From: Tenacibaculum sp. 190130A14a
GTDB lineage: Bacteria > Bacteroidota > Bacteroidia > Flavobacteriales > Flavobacteriaceae
Assembly (NCBI RefSeq): GCF_964048965.1
Contig: NZ_OZ040189.1
Coordinates: 434,001-498,000 of the forward strand
Length of the DNA stretch: 64,000 nucleotides
Reading direction: 5' to 3'
Shown: positions 44,263 to 52,934 of the stretch, in pieces
How positions within the stretch are numbered: position 1 is the stretch's first letter
How the letters are laid out: every line of letters begins with the position of its first letter
Program-made: the position numbers and the translations under genes
Notes under the pieces: generated by a model
The model's database searches: none
What the model saw: the letters and a program-made list of their open reading frames with translations, nothing else
Told to the model about the DNA's origin: nothing

Positions 44263-45186
44263 TTATTTTTTACTGAAAGGGAACGTATAAATCCTACTTA
44301 AACCATTCGGAGTATTCTTGATATGTTTTACAATATCTTCCAAAGACTTCTTTTGTTTAAAGGATTTAGTTATTTCACTCGGATTCGAAGTAAAATAAAG
44401 GGTTTGTGTGTATATGTCAACAAACGGACAGTAATCCAATCGTTTAGAATTAATATTTGGGAAATGTACCGCTTTTTCCCATTCATTATTTTTTCCTTTT
44501 CTACTTATGTATATGTCCCCTCTACCTAAATCATCTTTTCTGCCATAAGATGTAAACAAAATAAAGCTTTCATCAGGAGCTATAAAAGCATTAAATTCAT
44601 ACTTCTCTGAGTTTACATTGGAATTTAAAGGGATAGGTTTGAGATATTTTCCATTTACAAATCTACTAACATAAATATCTTCTTTCCCAATAGAGTTTTC
44701 ATATTCAGCTGTAAAAAATAAATCTCCATTATTGGTTACAGATGGGTAAAATTCATTGGCAGCTGTATTTATATTTGTACCAACATTAATAGGCTCTGAC
44801 CATTTATCAGATAAAGATGATCGAGTAACATACCAAATATCAATATCGTTTTTTATTTCTCCTGAAGAGTTATCTTTTCTATTTGAAGCAAAAAATAATT
44901 TTAAACCATCAGGCGATAAAAAAGGTTCTAAATCTTTGTATTGACCTGAAAAAGAAACCACCCTTGGTTTTTGCCATTTACCATTAATCTTTTTTGAGTA
45001 AGCTATAAAAGAATATTCTTTGAGGTAGCTTTCTATGGTAAAATAGAATTCATCTTGATTTTTATTCATAGAAAAATCACGGACATTAGGTAAATCTTCA
45101 AACAATTCAGATAAGAAAAGTGACGGTTTTTGAGCAAAACCTATTTGAGAAAAAATAATAGTAACTAAAAAGAAAAACTTCTTCAT
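44263..45186 (-). CDS. Exported PD40/WD40-like beta-propeller protein
   Basis: A 307-residue protein with a signal peptide (MKKFFFLVTIIFSQIGFAQ). The mature part has several TolB-like PD40 blades of the form LSPDGLKLFFASNR, VTNNGDLFFTAEYENSIGKEDIYVSR and APDESFILFTSYGRKDDLGRGDIYISR. These are usually found in periplasmic or surface proteins with binding roles. It lies 12 bp before the sigma factor gene and 2 bp after the NTF2-like gene, so it is part of the sigma operon. Function unknown. Confidence 0.8.
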   Translation of the reverse strand: MKKFFFLVTIIFSQIGFAQKPSLFLSELFEDLPNVRDFSMNKNQDEFYFTIESYLKEYSFIAYSKKINGKWQKPRVVSFSGQYKDLEPFLSPDGLKLFFASNRKDNSSGEIKNDIDIWYVTRSSLSDKWSEPINVGTNINTAANEFYPSVTNNGDLFFTAEYENSIGKEDIYVSRFVNGKYLKPIPLNSNVNSEKYEFNAFIAPDESFILFTSYGRKDDLGRGDIYISRKGKNNEWEKAVHFPNINSKRLDYCPFVDIYTQTLYFTSNPSEITKSFKQKKSLEDIVKHIKNTPNGLSRIYTFPFSKK

Positions 45187-45188
45187 AA

Positions 45189-45665
45189 TTAACTCTTCTT
45201 AGCTTTACAGTTTCCTCTTCTTCTCATGTCTATTAGGTAAACAATTTCCCATTTTCCGTTATTGTTAAACAATTGAAAAGAGTTTGCTCCGCAATGACTA
45301 AAATTACCATTAAAATAAAACTCATATGGAGTCCATACAGAAGCCAGATTTCCATCAATATGTATGTTCCAAGATAATAGTTTTTCTAAATAAGTGTTTT
45401 CAGGTTTCTTACTTGCTATATTTTTTAATAATTGTTCTTTAGTCTCTGTTTTTAAATGTTTTTCGCCTTTTTTATTGGTAAAGGTGGTTTGTACTTTAAG
45501 ATCTTTATGAAGCGTTGAATTTACAATAGCACTATCTCCTTTATGAAGCCCTTCAAAAAAAGTATGAATAGTTTGTTTAATTTCAAATTCTTGTTTCTTG
45601 CTATTTTGAGCATTAATAATGCTAGAGAAAACAAGAATAATCAAAAAAGTAATGATTTTTTGCAT
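45189..45665 (-). CDS. Exported NTF2-like (SnoaL-type) protein
   Basis: A 158-residue protein. I use the Met at 45665, which begins a clear signal peptide (MQKIITFLIILVFSSIINAQ); the 22 earlier codons of the ORF do not. The mature part matches the nuclear transport factor 2 fold: a first helix (FEIKQTIHTFFEGLHKGD), later IHIDGNLASVWTPYEFYFNG strands and a final NGKWEIVYLIDMRRRGNC. Such domains bind small molecules or act as esterase-like modules, but none is proven here. First gene of the sigma-factor operon. Confidence 0.75.
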   Translation of the reverse strand: MQKIITFLIILVFSSIINAQNSKKQEFEIKQTIHTFFEGLHKGDSAIVNSTLHKDLKVQTTFTNKKGEKHLKTETKEQLLKNIASKKPENTYLEKLLSWNIHIDGNLASVWTPYEFYFNGNFSHCGANSFQLFNNNGKWEIVYLIDMRRRGNCKAKKS

Positions 45666-45815
45666 AACATTATGATTAGTTTGGTTGGTAAAACTATTTA
45701 AAACCAAACGTTTAAAAAATAATTTAAACAAAGATTAACAGAAGATTAACGAGTCAAAAAAAGAGAAGGATAATTGATTATTTGTGTATTTTTACAAACA
45801 TTAAATTAAGAAACG

Positions 45816-46634
45816 ATGTCTGTAGCAAAAAAGCAATATAAAAGGATTACAACAAAATCATTGGTAGAAATGAAATCTAATGGAGAAAAGATTTCTATGT
45901 TAACGGCTTACGATTATACAATGGCAAAGATTGTTGATGGGGCTGGGATTGATGTGATTTTAGTTGGAGATTCTGCATCAAACGTAATGGCAGGTCATGA
46001 AACAACATTACCTATCACCTTAGATCAAATGATTTATCATGCAAGCTCTGTGGTGAGAGCTATAGATCGTTGTTTAGTAGTAGTAGATTTACCTTTTGGT
46101 ACCTATCAAGGAAATTCAAAAAATGCTTTGGAGTCTGCTATTAAAATTATGAAGGAAACGGGAGGTCATGCTGTGAAACTAGAAGGAGGTAGTGAAATAG
46201 GAGAGTCTATTTCACGTATTCTTACGGCAGGAATTCCTGTTATGGGACATCTAGGGTTAACACCACAATCAATTTATAAATTCGGTACCTATACGGTAAG
46301 AGCAAAGGAAGAGGAAGAAGCAAAGAAACTGATGGAAGATGCTAAATTATTAGAAGAGTTAGGATGTTTTGCTTTAGTTTTAGAAAAGGTTCCGGCAAAA
46401 TTAGCAAAGAAGGTAGCTGAGAGTTTAACAATTCCGGTAATAGGAATTGGAGCAGGAGCAGGAGTAGATGGACAAGTATTAGTTACTCATGATATGTTAG
46501 GTATGACACATGAGTTTAACCCTCGTTTTTTACGCAGATACCTTGATATGTATGCGGAAATGACCGATGCTTTTAAACAGTATATAGACGACGTAAAATC
46601 GGTAGATTTTCCAAACGAAAAAGAACAATATTAA
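45816..46634 (+). CDS. panB: 3-methyl-2-oxobutanoate hydroxymethyltransferase
   Basis: A 272-residue TIM-barrel enzyme making ketopantoate for pantothenate and CoA synthesis. Characteristic blocks: [32 protein letters not shown] (about 27-58, including metal-binding Asp), the [10 protein letters not shown] segment (about 89-98), and AVKLEGG (about 119-125). The [13 protein letters not shown] block (about 140-152) is also present. No panC or panD adjoins it; a terminator follows before the dehydrogenase gene. Confidence 0.95.
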   Translation: MSVAKKQYKRITTKSLVEMKSNGEKISMLTAYDYTMAKIVDGAGIDVILVGDSASNVMAGHETTLPITLDQMIYHASSVVRAIDRCLVVVDLPFGTYQGNSKNALESAIKIMKETGGHAVKLEGGSEIGESISRILTAGIPVMGHLGLTPQSIYKFGTYTVRAKEEEEAKKLMEDAKLLEELGCFALVLEKVPAKLAKKVAESLTIPVIGIGAGAGVDGQVLVTHDMLGMTHEFNPRFLRRYLDMYAEMTDAFKQYIDDVKSVDFPNEKEQY

Positions 46635-46638
46635 AAGT

Positions 46639-46670
46639 AACCTTCCGGATGGAAGGTTTTATTTTTTATA
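46639..46670 (+). terminator. panB terminator
   Basis: AACCTTCC, loop GGAT, GGAAGGTT, then TTATTTTTTA; 4 bp after the panB stop. Confidence 0.8.
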
Positions 46671-46673
46671 GTT

Positions 46674-47612
46674 ATGAAAGTACTACATCTAGATACGAAT
46701 CATTCTTTATTAATACATCAGCTTAAAGAGTTAGGCTTTACCAATGAAGAAGATTATACTTCTTCAAAAGAAGAAATTGTAAATAAAATAAACCAGTACG
46801 AGGGGATTGTAATTCGCAGTCGATTTACCATTGACAAGATGTTTTTAGACAAGGCAACCAATCTTAAGTTTATTGGTAGAGTAGGAGCAGGACTAGAAAA
46901 TATAGATTGTGATTATGCGATTAAAAAAGGAATTACTTTAATTTCTGCACCAGAAGGAAATAGGAATGCCGTAGGAGAACATGCTCTAGGAATGTTATTG
47001 TCATTATTTAATAAACTGAATAAAGCAGATAAGGAAGTTAGTAATGGTAAATGGTTAAGAGAAGAAAATAGAGGTGTTGAACTTGATGGGAAAACAGTTG
47101 GTTTAATCGGGTATGGAAACATGGGGAAAGCATTTGCTAAGAAATTAAGAGGGTTTGATGTAAATGTTTTGTGTTATGATATTAAGCCAGATGTAGGAGA
47201 TGAAAATTGTAAGCAAGTATCGTTAGAACAATTACAGCAAGAAACAGATGTTTTAAGCTTACATACTCCTCAAACAGCTTTAACGATAAATATGATAGAT
47301 GCTAATTTTATTGAAAGCTTTTCGAAACCTTTTTGGTTGATTAATACAGCAAGAGGGAAATCTGTAGTAACTAAAGATTTGGTTACAGCTTTAGAATCGG
47401 GCAAAGTACTTGGAGCCGGTTTGGATGTGTTAGAATATGAGAAAAAATCATTTGAGAACTTATTTACTAATAACGAAATGCCAGAAGCGTTTCAGTATTT
47501 AATTAATGCAGAAAATGTAATCTTATCACCTCATGTTGCCGGTTGGACTATTGAAAGCAAAGAAAAGTTAGCTCAAACTATTGTAGATAAAATCAAAGCA
47601 AAATTTTGTTAA
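46674..47612 (+). CDS. D-2-hydroxyacid dehydrogenase (phosphoglycerate dehydrogenase-like)
   Basis: A 312-residue NAD-dependent dehydrogenase. The Rossmann motif is GLIGYGNMGKAFAKKL (about 143-158). The catalytic triad is Arg in NTARGKSV (about 226), Glu in LDVLEYE (about 256) and His in SPHVAGWT (about 288). No ACT or other regulatory domain is present, so this may not be a true SerA; pyruvate-type or hydroxypyruvate substrates are possible. The N-terminus is typical for the family. Confidence 0.85.
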   Translation: MKVLHLDTNHSLLIHQLKELGFTNEEDYTSSKEEIVNKINQYEGIVIRSRFTIDKMFLDKATNLKFIGRVGAGLENIDCDYAIKKGITLISAPEGNRNAVGEHALGMLLSLFNKLNKADKEVSNGKWLREENRGVELDGKTVGLIGYGNMGKAFAKKLRGFDVNVLCYDIKPDVGDENCKQVSLEQLQQETDVLSLHTPQTALTINMIDANFIESFSKPFWLINTARGKSVVTKDLVTALESGKVLGAGLDVLEYEKKSFENLFTNNEMPEAFQYLINAENVILSPHVAGWTIESKEKLAQTIVDKIKAKFC

Positions 47613-47621
47613 CTTGCCCTT

Positions 47622-48032
47622 ATGAAGAAAACAATCTTTGTTTTTTCGGCGTTAATAATCGCATTACTATCACTTTTTCAAATAAGTAAATACACCATCA
47701 TTTCGGGAGGGGTGAGGACAGAGGTAATTATTTCGGTAATTGCTGTATTATCTTTTTTTGTAGGAATATATTTTAATAAAAGAATAAGAAAACCCAAGAG
47801 AAAGGAAGAAATAAATATAGATGTCTCTAAAATTAAAGAGTTAGAGATTACTTCTAGAGAGTATGAGGTTTTAGAATTAATTGCTCAAGGACTTTCAAAT
47901 AAAGAAATAGCAGGAACTTTGTTTTTATCTGAAAGTACCATTAAAACTCATGTATCGAATCTATTGGTTAAGCTCAACGCCAAAAGAAGAACTCAAGCTG
48001 TTCAAATAGCTAAAGAAATCAATATTTTATAA
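47622..48032 (+). CDS. Membrane-tethered LuxR-type HTH regulator
   Basis: A 136-residue protein with two membrane helices (about 4-22 and 34-52, a hairpin putting both ends in the cytoplasm), a basic linker RIRKPKRKE and a C-terminal GerE/LuxR DNA-binding domain (about 73-134): ITSREYEVLELIAQGLSNKEIA, then STIKTHVSNLLVKLNAK. There is no receiver or sensor domain. It could bring DNA to the membrane or be freed by proteolysis. It starts 9 bp after the dehydrogenase gene stop, so it may be read from that transcript; genes of unknown function follow. Confidence 0.85.
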   Translation: MKKTIFVFSALIIALLSLFQISKYTIISGGVRTEVIISVIAVLSFFVGIYFNKRIRKPKRKEEINIDVSKIKELEITSREYEVLELIAQGLSNKEIAGTLFLSESTIKTHVSNLLVKLNAKRRTQAVQIAKEINIL

Positions 48033-48132
48033 CTTTAAATACTAAAGTATGAGTAGATTGGTACTTTAGTATGACTTGTAAATTTTGATAAGAAACTACT
48101 TTTGAAAGTATAAATATTTAATTTTTAAAATT

Positions 48133-48594
48133 ATGAAAGAAACAGTTCTAAAATATGGTTTGTATGGAGTAGCAGCTGGATTTGTGATTTTTATGTTACA
48201 CCTTATTATTGGTATAGATAATTTTGATTACTCAACCAATGAAATCTTAGGGTACCTTTCTATATTTTTATCCTTGTCCTTTATTTATTTTGCTATTAAA
48301 CACTATAGAGATAATGTGAATAATGGAGTAGTATCTTTAGGAAAAGGAATTGCTATTGGAGTTTTAATTTCTGTATTTGTTGGTGTAGGAATAGGTATTG
48401 CTGATTTTGTATATACAAAGTTTATCAATCCAGATTTCTTTTCTAACTACGAACAGATGCTTAAAGATCAAAGCAGGGAAGATGAAATTATAAAAATGAC
48501 TAGTACTATGGCGGCTTTATTTATGCTTGTGCTAGTTACTATTATAGGATTTATCATATCTTTATTATCAGCACTATTTTTACAACGAAAATAA
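48133..48594 (+). CDS. DUF4199 family membrane protein
   Basis: A 153-residue inner-membrane protein with about four hydrophobic segments (11-27, 38-56, 70-92, 126-148). The layout, with a VVSLGKGIAIGVLISVFVGVGIGIADF segment leading into a soluble loop FINPDFFSNYEQMLKD, matches the Bacteroidota family DUF4199 of unknown function. It lies 100 bp after the LuxR-type regulator and 6 bp before the DUF1801 gene, beginning a run of small genes on the same strand. Confidence 0.75.
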   Translation: MKETVLKYGLYGVAAGFVIFMLHLIIGIDNFDYSTNEILGYLSIFLSLSFIYFAIKHYRDNVNNGVVSLGKGIAIGVLISVFVGVGIGIADFVYTKFINPDFFSNYEQMLKDQSREDEIIKMTSTMAALFMLVLVTIIGFIISLLSALFLQRK

Positions 48595-48600
48595 AATACT

Positions 48601-49059
48601 ATGCAATACGAAGCTAATACACCAGAAGAATATATTGCTCAGATTCCTGAAGAAAGGCAAGCTGTTATGGAGCAATTACGAAATACGATTCTGAAAAATC
48701 TACCCAAAGGATTTGAAGAAGGTATCAATTATAAAATGATAGGATATTATGTTCCACACTCTATTTATCCAGATGGCTATCATTGTGATACAAATTTGCC
48801 TTTACCATTTATGAATATCGCTTCTCAAAAGAACTCAATAAACTTATATCATAACGGAATTTATGCTAAAAAAGAGTTATTAGATTGGTTTGTAGAAGAA
48901 TATCCTAAACATTCTAATCGTAAATTAGATATGGGGAAGAGTTGTATCCGTTTTAAAAAAATTGAAGAAATTCCTTTTGAGTTAATCGCTGAGTTATGTA
49001 AGAAAATGACAGTAGAAGAGTGGATAGAAATTTATGAAACTAACGTAAAGAATAGGTAA
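48601..49059 (+). CDS. DUF1801 domain-containing protein
   Basis: A 152-residue cytoplasmic protein. The opening TPEEYIAQIPEERQAVMEQLRNTILKNLPKGFEEGINYKMIGYYVP is the DUF1801 (YdhG-like) pattern, followed by aromatic-rich strands and MGKSCIRFKKIEEIPFELI near the end. The function is not established. Its stop overlaps the next gene's start (TAATG at 49057-49061), so translation is coupled with the VOC protein. Confidence 0.8.
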   Translation: MQYEANTPEEYIAQIPEERQAVMEQLRNTILKNLPKGFEEGINYKMIGYYVPHSIYPDGYHCDTNLPLPFMNIASQKNSINLYHNGIYAKKELLDWFVEEYPKHSNRKLDMGKSCIRFKKIEEIPFELIAELCKKMTVEEWIEIYETNVKNR

Positions 49060-49451
49060 TGAAAAAAAAAGGTAGAGTAACGGGTATTGGAGGTGTTTTC
49101 TTTAAAACAAACAACGTTCAAGAAACAAAAGATTGGTATAGAGAACATTTGGGTTTTAATACAGATGATTGGGGATGCACATTTTGGTGGAAAGATACGG
49201 AAGGAAAGAATGCATCTACACAATGGAGCCCTTTTAAGAAAGACACTGCGTATTTTTCACCTTCTACAAAAGACTTTATGTTTAACTATCGCGTAGAAAA
49301 CTTGGTAGAATTATTAGAAGAACTTAAAGAGCAAGGGGTAACAGTTATAGATAAAATAGAAGAGTATGAATATGGTAAGTTTGGTTGGATAGTTGATTTA
49401 GATGGAAATAAAATTGAATTATGGGAGCCAAAAGACGAAGCTTTTTTATAA
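49059..49451 (+). CDS. VOC family protein (glyoxalase/bleomycin-resistance fold)
   Basis: A 130-residue protein with two vicinal-oxygen-chelate modules. GIGGVFFKTNNVQETKDWYREHLGF (about 7-31) is the typical first module and VDLDGNKIELWEP (about 113-125) the last, carrying the metal-ligand Glu. Metal-dependent lyase, isomerase or dioxygenase chemistry is usual, but the substrate is unknown. It overlaps the DUF1801 stop by one base. A second, partial VOC gene lies at the right edge of the window. Confidence 0.85.
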   Translation: MKKKGRVTGIGGVFFKTNNVQETKDWYREHLGFNTDDWGCTFWWKDTEGKNASTQWSPFKKDTAYFSPSTKDFMFNYRVENLVELLEELKEQGVTVIDKIEEYEYGKFGWIVDLDGNKIELWEPKDEAFL

Positions 49452-49482
49452 ATTTAACCCATATCAACTTAAAAATTAACTT

Positions 49483-49788
49483 ATGGAAGTAGTAAACGAA
49501 AATGGAAACCCAGTTCCAACTCAAGAAAGTAAAAGAATCTTAGCAGGAATCTTGGCAATTATTTTAGGAGGTTTTGGAGTGCATAAATTTGTCTTAGGGT
49601 ATACTAAGGAAGGTTTAATATTATTAGGAGCAACTTTATTATCGATGCTTTTAATGTGTTTAATTATTGGAGCATTTTTAATTTATATTCCATGGATTAT
49701 TGGATTGGTAGAAGGAATTATTTATTTGACTAAATCAGATGAAGAGTTTGTTCAAACATATCAGGTAAATCAGAGAGGTTGGTTCTAA
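49483..49788 (+). CDS. TM2 domain-containing membrane protein
   Basis: A 101-residue protein with a TM2 domain: RILAGILAIILGGFGVHKFVLGYTKEGLILLG (about 19-50), the first helix, the GxHKFxLG loop and then a second hydrophobic hairpin (52-85, IPWIIGLVEGIIYLTKSDEEF). TM2 proteins are widespread small membrane proteins of unknown function. It follows the VOC gene by 31 bp and precedes the amphipathic-helix protein by 11 bp, so all are probably on one mRNA. Confidence 0.85.
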   Translation: MEVVNENGNPVPTQESKRILAGILAIILGGFGVHKFVLGYTKEGLILLGATLLSMLLMCLIIGAFLIYIPWIIGLVEGIIYLTKSDEEFVQTYQVNQRGWF

Positions 49789-49799
49789 GCTTTTAAAAT

Positions 49800-50177
49800 A
49801 TGGAAGAAGAGAAGAAAAGTTTTGAAGAGAATCTAAACGAAGGATTAGATAAAGCAAAAGAAATCATGGATAACGTGACTGAAAAAGCTAGTGGTATTGC
49901 TGGTGAAGCAGCGGAGCATGTAGCTGATTTTGCTGAAGACGCTAAAGAGAAGATATCAGAAGCAATGTCTAAAGAATCTGTTCAAAATATAAAAGAGAAA
50001 GCAACAGGAATAGCTTCAGAGACTAAAGATAGTTTAGAAGATATGGTAGAAAAAGCTTCTGAGGTTTTAGGAGAAGCAAGTGAACATGTAGCCGATTTTG
50101 CAGAAGAAGCAGAAGAGGACGTTCAAGAAGTTGTAAAGAAAAGTAAAAACTTCTTTCAGAGATTATTTGGAAAATAG
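49800..50177 (+). CDS. Acidic amphipathic-helix protein (LEA/YtxH-like) with internal repeat
   Basis: A 125-residue protein made almost entirely of Ala, Glu, Lys and Asp in helical heptad/11-mer-like spacing, with no membrane segment. It contains an internal duplication: KASGIAGEAAEHVADFAED (about 30-48) and KASEVLGEASEHVADFAEE (about 85-103). A basic-aromatic tail (KNFFQRLFGK) could touch membranes. The composition resembles late-embryogenesis-abundant or YtxH-like stress proteins; no function is shown. It ends the small-gene operon. Confidence 0.7.
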   Translation: MEEEKKSFEENLNEGLDKAKEIMDNVTEKASGIAGEAAEHVADFAEDAKEKISEAMSKESVQNIKEKATGIASETKDSLEDMVEKASEVLGEASEHVADFAEEAEEDVQEVVKKSKNFFQRLFGK

Positions 50178-50195
50178 ACCAAACTAAACAATAAA

Positions 50196-50223
50196 GAAAA
50201 AAGCGCCAACTGGCGCTTTTTTT
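50196..50223. terminator. Bidirectional terminator
   Basis: AAGCGCCA (50201-50208), loop AC, TGGCGCTT (50211-50218), with an A run before and a T run after. It serves the plus-strand operon and the convergent cupin gene, whose stop it touches. Confidence 0.85.
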
Positions 50224-51091
50224 ATGCTATGTTATTTGTTTTATTTGTTCTAATTACGGCTTGTTCGTTTTTCCAATCAATCCACCTTTGACCACGAATT
50301 CTTCGCATTACATTGTCAACAGTTCGCATGATAAATACATTGTAAATAGCCTTTCCTAAATTTTTAGGGTTACGCGCAATTGCTCGTAAGCTCATTGAAA
50401 AACCAGGTGTTATATAACGCATGTAATGCCAATAACCTTCTGGCATATATAAAACATTACCATGCTCTAATTCAGCAACGTGTCCATGCGCTTTTTTTAA
50501 AGCTGGCCATTTCTCAAAATCAGGGTCGTTAAAGTCGATGTCTTCTCTAGTAATTAATGAATGAGGTATTTTATATAAGAACTTATTTTGTTTTTGGTCA
50601 AACAAAATACACTTCTTCTTGCCTTCAAAATGAAAATGGAAAATATTAGCTAAATCTATGTCGTAATGCATAAATGTATACGAATCTCTACCTCCAAAAA
50701 ATAACATTGGAAGTCCCTTCATTAAGCGTAAGCCAAAATCTGGGAATTTGAAATCCTTTTGTAGTTGAGGAACTTCTTTTAAAATATTCCATAAAAAGAT
50801 TCTAAATTTTGTAGGCTCTTTTTTTAGAAGATCCACATATTCACTCATTTTCATGGTTGCATGTGGTTCGTTAAAGCCGTCTTTGTAATCTACAGGTCTA
50901 TCATCATACAAAGGAACTGTTTTATCTCCTGCAACCTCTTTCATGTACTCTAAAGACCACTTTTTGTATGCTGGCCAATCTTCTATAAAGTTTTCAATAA
51001 CAACAGGTTTCTGTGGTTTGAAATAGTTTTTGATAAAATCTTCTTTTGTTATGGTTTTTACCCTGTCAATTTGAGTAAGATTCAATCCCAT
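50222..51091 (-). CDS. Cupin-like (JmjC/FIH-type) protein
   Basis: A 289-residue protein of the cupin_8/JmjC-like group. N-terminal KPVVIENFIEDWPAYKKWSLEYMK (about 29-52) is the standard opening. The iron-site pair H-x-D is in MHYDIDLANIFHFHFEGKK (about 141-159), and the distal His in GNVLYMPEGYWHYMRYI (about 225-241). An RPVDYKDG region and several basic residues follow. Members hydroxylate proteins or RNA with 2-oxoglutarate and Fe(II); the substrate here is unknown. The gene diverges from the TPMT-like methyltransferase gene. Confidence 0.85.
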   Translation of the reverse strand: MGLNLTQIDRVKTITKEDFIKNYFKPQKPVVIENFIEDWPAYKKWSLEYMKEVAGDKTVPLYDDRPVDYKDGFNEPHATMKMSEYVDLLKKEPTKFRIFLWNILKEVPQLQKDFKFPDFGLRLMKGLPMLFFGGRDSYTFMHYDIDLANIFHFHFEGKKKCILFDQKQNKFLYKIPHSLITREDIDFNDPDFEKWPALKKAHGHVAELEHGNVLYMPEGYWHYMRYITPGFSMSLRAIARNPKNLGKAIYNVFIMRTVDNVMRRIRGQRWIDWKNEQAVIRTNKTNNIA

Positions 51092-51170
51092 GGCTATCTG
51101 TTTTAAAAGAGCAAAGTTAAGAAATCGTTACGATACTTTATTCTTAAATTTGATAGATTAAATTTAATGT

Positions 51171-51755
51171 ATGATAGATTTATCTGAAGATTTTTGGAGT
51201 AAGAAATACCAACATAATAAAATAGGTTGGGATTTAGGTGAAATTTCAAATCCGTTGAAAGAATATTTTGATCAGTTAAAAGATAAAAGTATTCGAATAT
51301 TGATTCCTGGCGGAGGTAATTCTTATGAGGCTGAGTATTTGTTTAAGCTTGGTTTTACCAACGTGTTTGTTGCAGATTTGGCAAAAGAACCATTAGAAAA
51401 GATTAAGGAAAGAGTACCTGATTTTCCTCAAAATCAGTTACTACATATAGATTTCTTTGATTTGAAAGATGAGTTTGATTTGATTATAGAACAAACTTTT
51501 TTTTGTGCAATTAATCCTAGTTTAAGAGCAAAATATGCACAAAAAGTACATGAGTTATTAGTTGATCAAGGAAAGTTGGTGGGACTCATGTTTGATGCAA
51601 AACTAAATGAAGATCATCCACCGTTTGGTGGTAGTAAAGAGGAATACTTAGCGTACTTTGAATTAAATTTTACAATAGGAATTATGGAGCCATGTTATAA
51701 TTCAACTGGAAACAGACAAGGAATGGAGTTGTTTGTGAAGTTGATAAAAAAATAG
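51171..51755 (+). CDS. TPMT-family SAM-dependent methyltransferase
   Basis: A 194-residue protein. The opening DFWSKKYQHNKIGWDLGEISNPLKEYF (about 7-33) is the thiopurine methyltransferase-family start (W..RW..G.TPWD type), followed by SAM-binding ILIPGGGNSYEAEYLF (about 44-59) and DLIIEQTFFCAINP (about 102-115). Bacterial members detoxify thiol, selenium, tellurium or thiocyanate compounds; the substrate cannot be told. The terminator downstream is shared with bioB. Confidence 0.88.
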   Translation: MIDLSEDFWSKKYQHNKIGWDLGEISNPLKEYFDQLKDKSIRILIPGGGNSYEAEYLFKLGFTNVFVADLAKEPLEKIKERVPDFPQNQLLHIDFFDLKDEFDLIIEQTFFCAINPSLRAKYAQKVHELLVDQGKLVGLMFDAKLNEDHPPFGGSKEEYLAYFELNFTIGIMEPCYNSTGNRQGMELFVKLIKK

Positions 51756-51782
51756 CCATCAAGTAACTGATGGCTATTTTTA
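51748..51782. terminator. Terminator between TPMT-like gene and bioB
   Basis: AATAGCCATCA (51751-51761), loop AGTAAC, TGATGGCTATT (51768-51778), with T runs on both strands, so it can serve both convergent units. Confidence 0.85.
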
Positions 51783-51800
51783 TAGTATAGTTGATGTGAG

Positions 51801-52898
51801 TTAACTTCTTAAAGCTTTAGCTTCTTGTTTTTTCAACTCATTTCTTTCAATTTTATGATCTGGTCTAGTCCACTTAGGTTTTTCACCTAAAGCTTCGTAT
51901 TGTGAGTCTACAGCTTCAACCGATTCTCTTTGTTCATGCTTATAGAATGCTTTTTGCGGATTTAACCCTAAATCTTCAAACATTTTCATGTCTTCATTAA
52001 TATCTGGGTTAGGAGTTGTTAATAATTTATCTCCTGCAAAGATAGAATTTGCTCCTGCAAAGAAACACATTGCCTGACCTTCTCTACTCATTTGTGTTCT
52101 ACCTGCCGATAAACGTACTTGAGAATCTGGTAATACAATACGAGCAGTTGCTACCATACGTACCATTTCAAAAATGTTTACTGGTGGTTGGTCTTCTAAT
52201 GGAGTTCCTTCTACGGCAACCAATGCATTGATTGGCACAGATTCTGGATGTGGAGAAAAACGTGTTAAGGTCTCTAACATTCCAGCTCTATCCTCTAAAG
52301 ATTCTCCCATTCCAATAATTCCACCAGAACAAACGGTAACATTTGTTTTACGAACATTTTCAATAGTATCAACTCTATCTTTAAATGCACGTGTAGAAAT
52401 TACATCGTCATAATAATCTTCAGAAGTATCAATATTGTGGTTGTAAGCATAAAGCCCTGCTTCTGCCAAACGTTTTGCTTGATTTTCTGTAACCATACCT
52501 AAAGTACAACAAACTTCCATGTCTAACTTATTAATGGTACGTACCATTTCTAATACTTGGTCAAACTCTGGTCCATCTTTTACATTTCTCCATGAAGCAC
52601 CCATACATACTCTTGAAGAACCTCCTGATTTAGCACGTAAAGCTTGTGCTTTTACTTGATTTACCGTCATTAAATCATTTCCTTCAATATCGGTATGATA
52701 ACGTGCAGCTTGTGGACAATATCCACAATCTTCAGAACAGCCTCCTGTTTTAATAGAGATTAATGTACTTACTTGTACTGTATTTGGATCGTGGTATTTT
52801 CTATGTATAGTAGAAGCTTCATATAAAAGCTCCATTAATGGTTTGTTATATATTGCTAGAATTTCTTCTTTCGTCCAATCGTGTCTTATTTCACTCAT
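51801..52898 (-). CDS. bioB: Biotin synthase
   Basis: A 365-residue radical SAM enzyme that inserts sulfur into dethiobiotin, the last step of biotin synthesis. The cluster motif is C54-SED-C58-GY-C61. Further BioB blocks include ALRAKSGGSSRVCMGASWR (about 87-105), CCTLGMVTENQA (about 134-145), YNHNIDTSEDYYDDVISTR (about 156-174) and AGRTQMSREGQAMCFFAGANSIF. It follows the ketosynthase gene on the same strand by 36 bp. The rest of the biotin genes lie upstream, beyond an opposite-strand gene. Confidence 0.97.
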   Translation of the reverse strand: MSEIRHDWTKEEILAIYNKPLMELLYEASTIHRKYHDPNTVQVSTLISIKTGGCSEDCGYCPQAARYHTDIEGNDLMTVNQVKAQALRAKSGGSSRVCMGASWRNVKDGPEFDQVLEMVRTINKLDMEVCCTLGMVTENQAKRLAEAGLYAYNHNIDTSEDYYDDVISTRAFKDRVDTIENVRKTNVTVCSGGIIGMGESLEDRAGMLETLTRFSPHPESVPINALVAVEGTPLEDQPPVNIFEMVRMVATARIVLPDSQVRLSAGRTQMSREGQAMCFFAGANSIFAGDKLLTTPNPDINEDMKMFEDLGLNPQKAFYKHEQRESVEAVDSQYEALGEKPKWTRPDHKIERNELKKQEAKALRS

Positions 52899-52934
52899 AA
52901 ATTCAAGTTGTTTGTTGGGGTAAAAATAAGGATA

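Noticed and set aside
49087..49296. Plus-strand frame inside the VOC gene.
   Set aside because: It is out of frame with the VOC protein, which has clear motifs and a coupled start.
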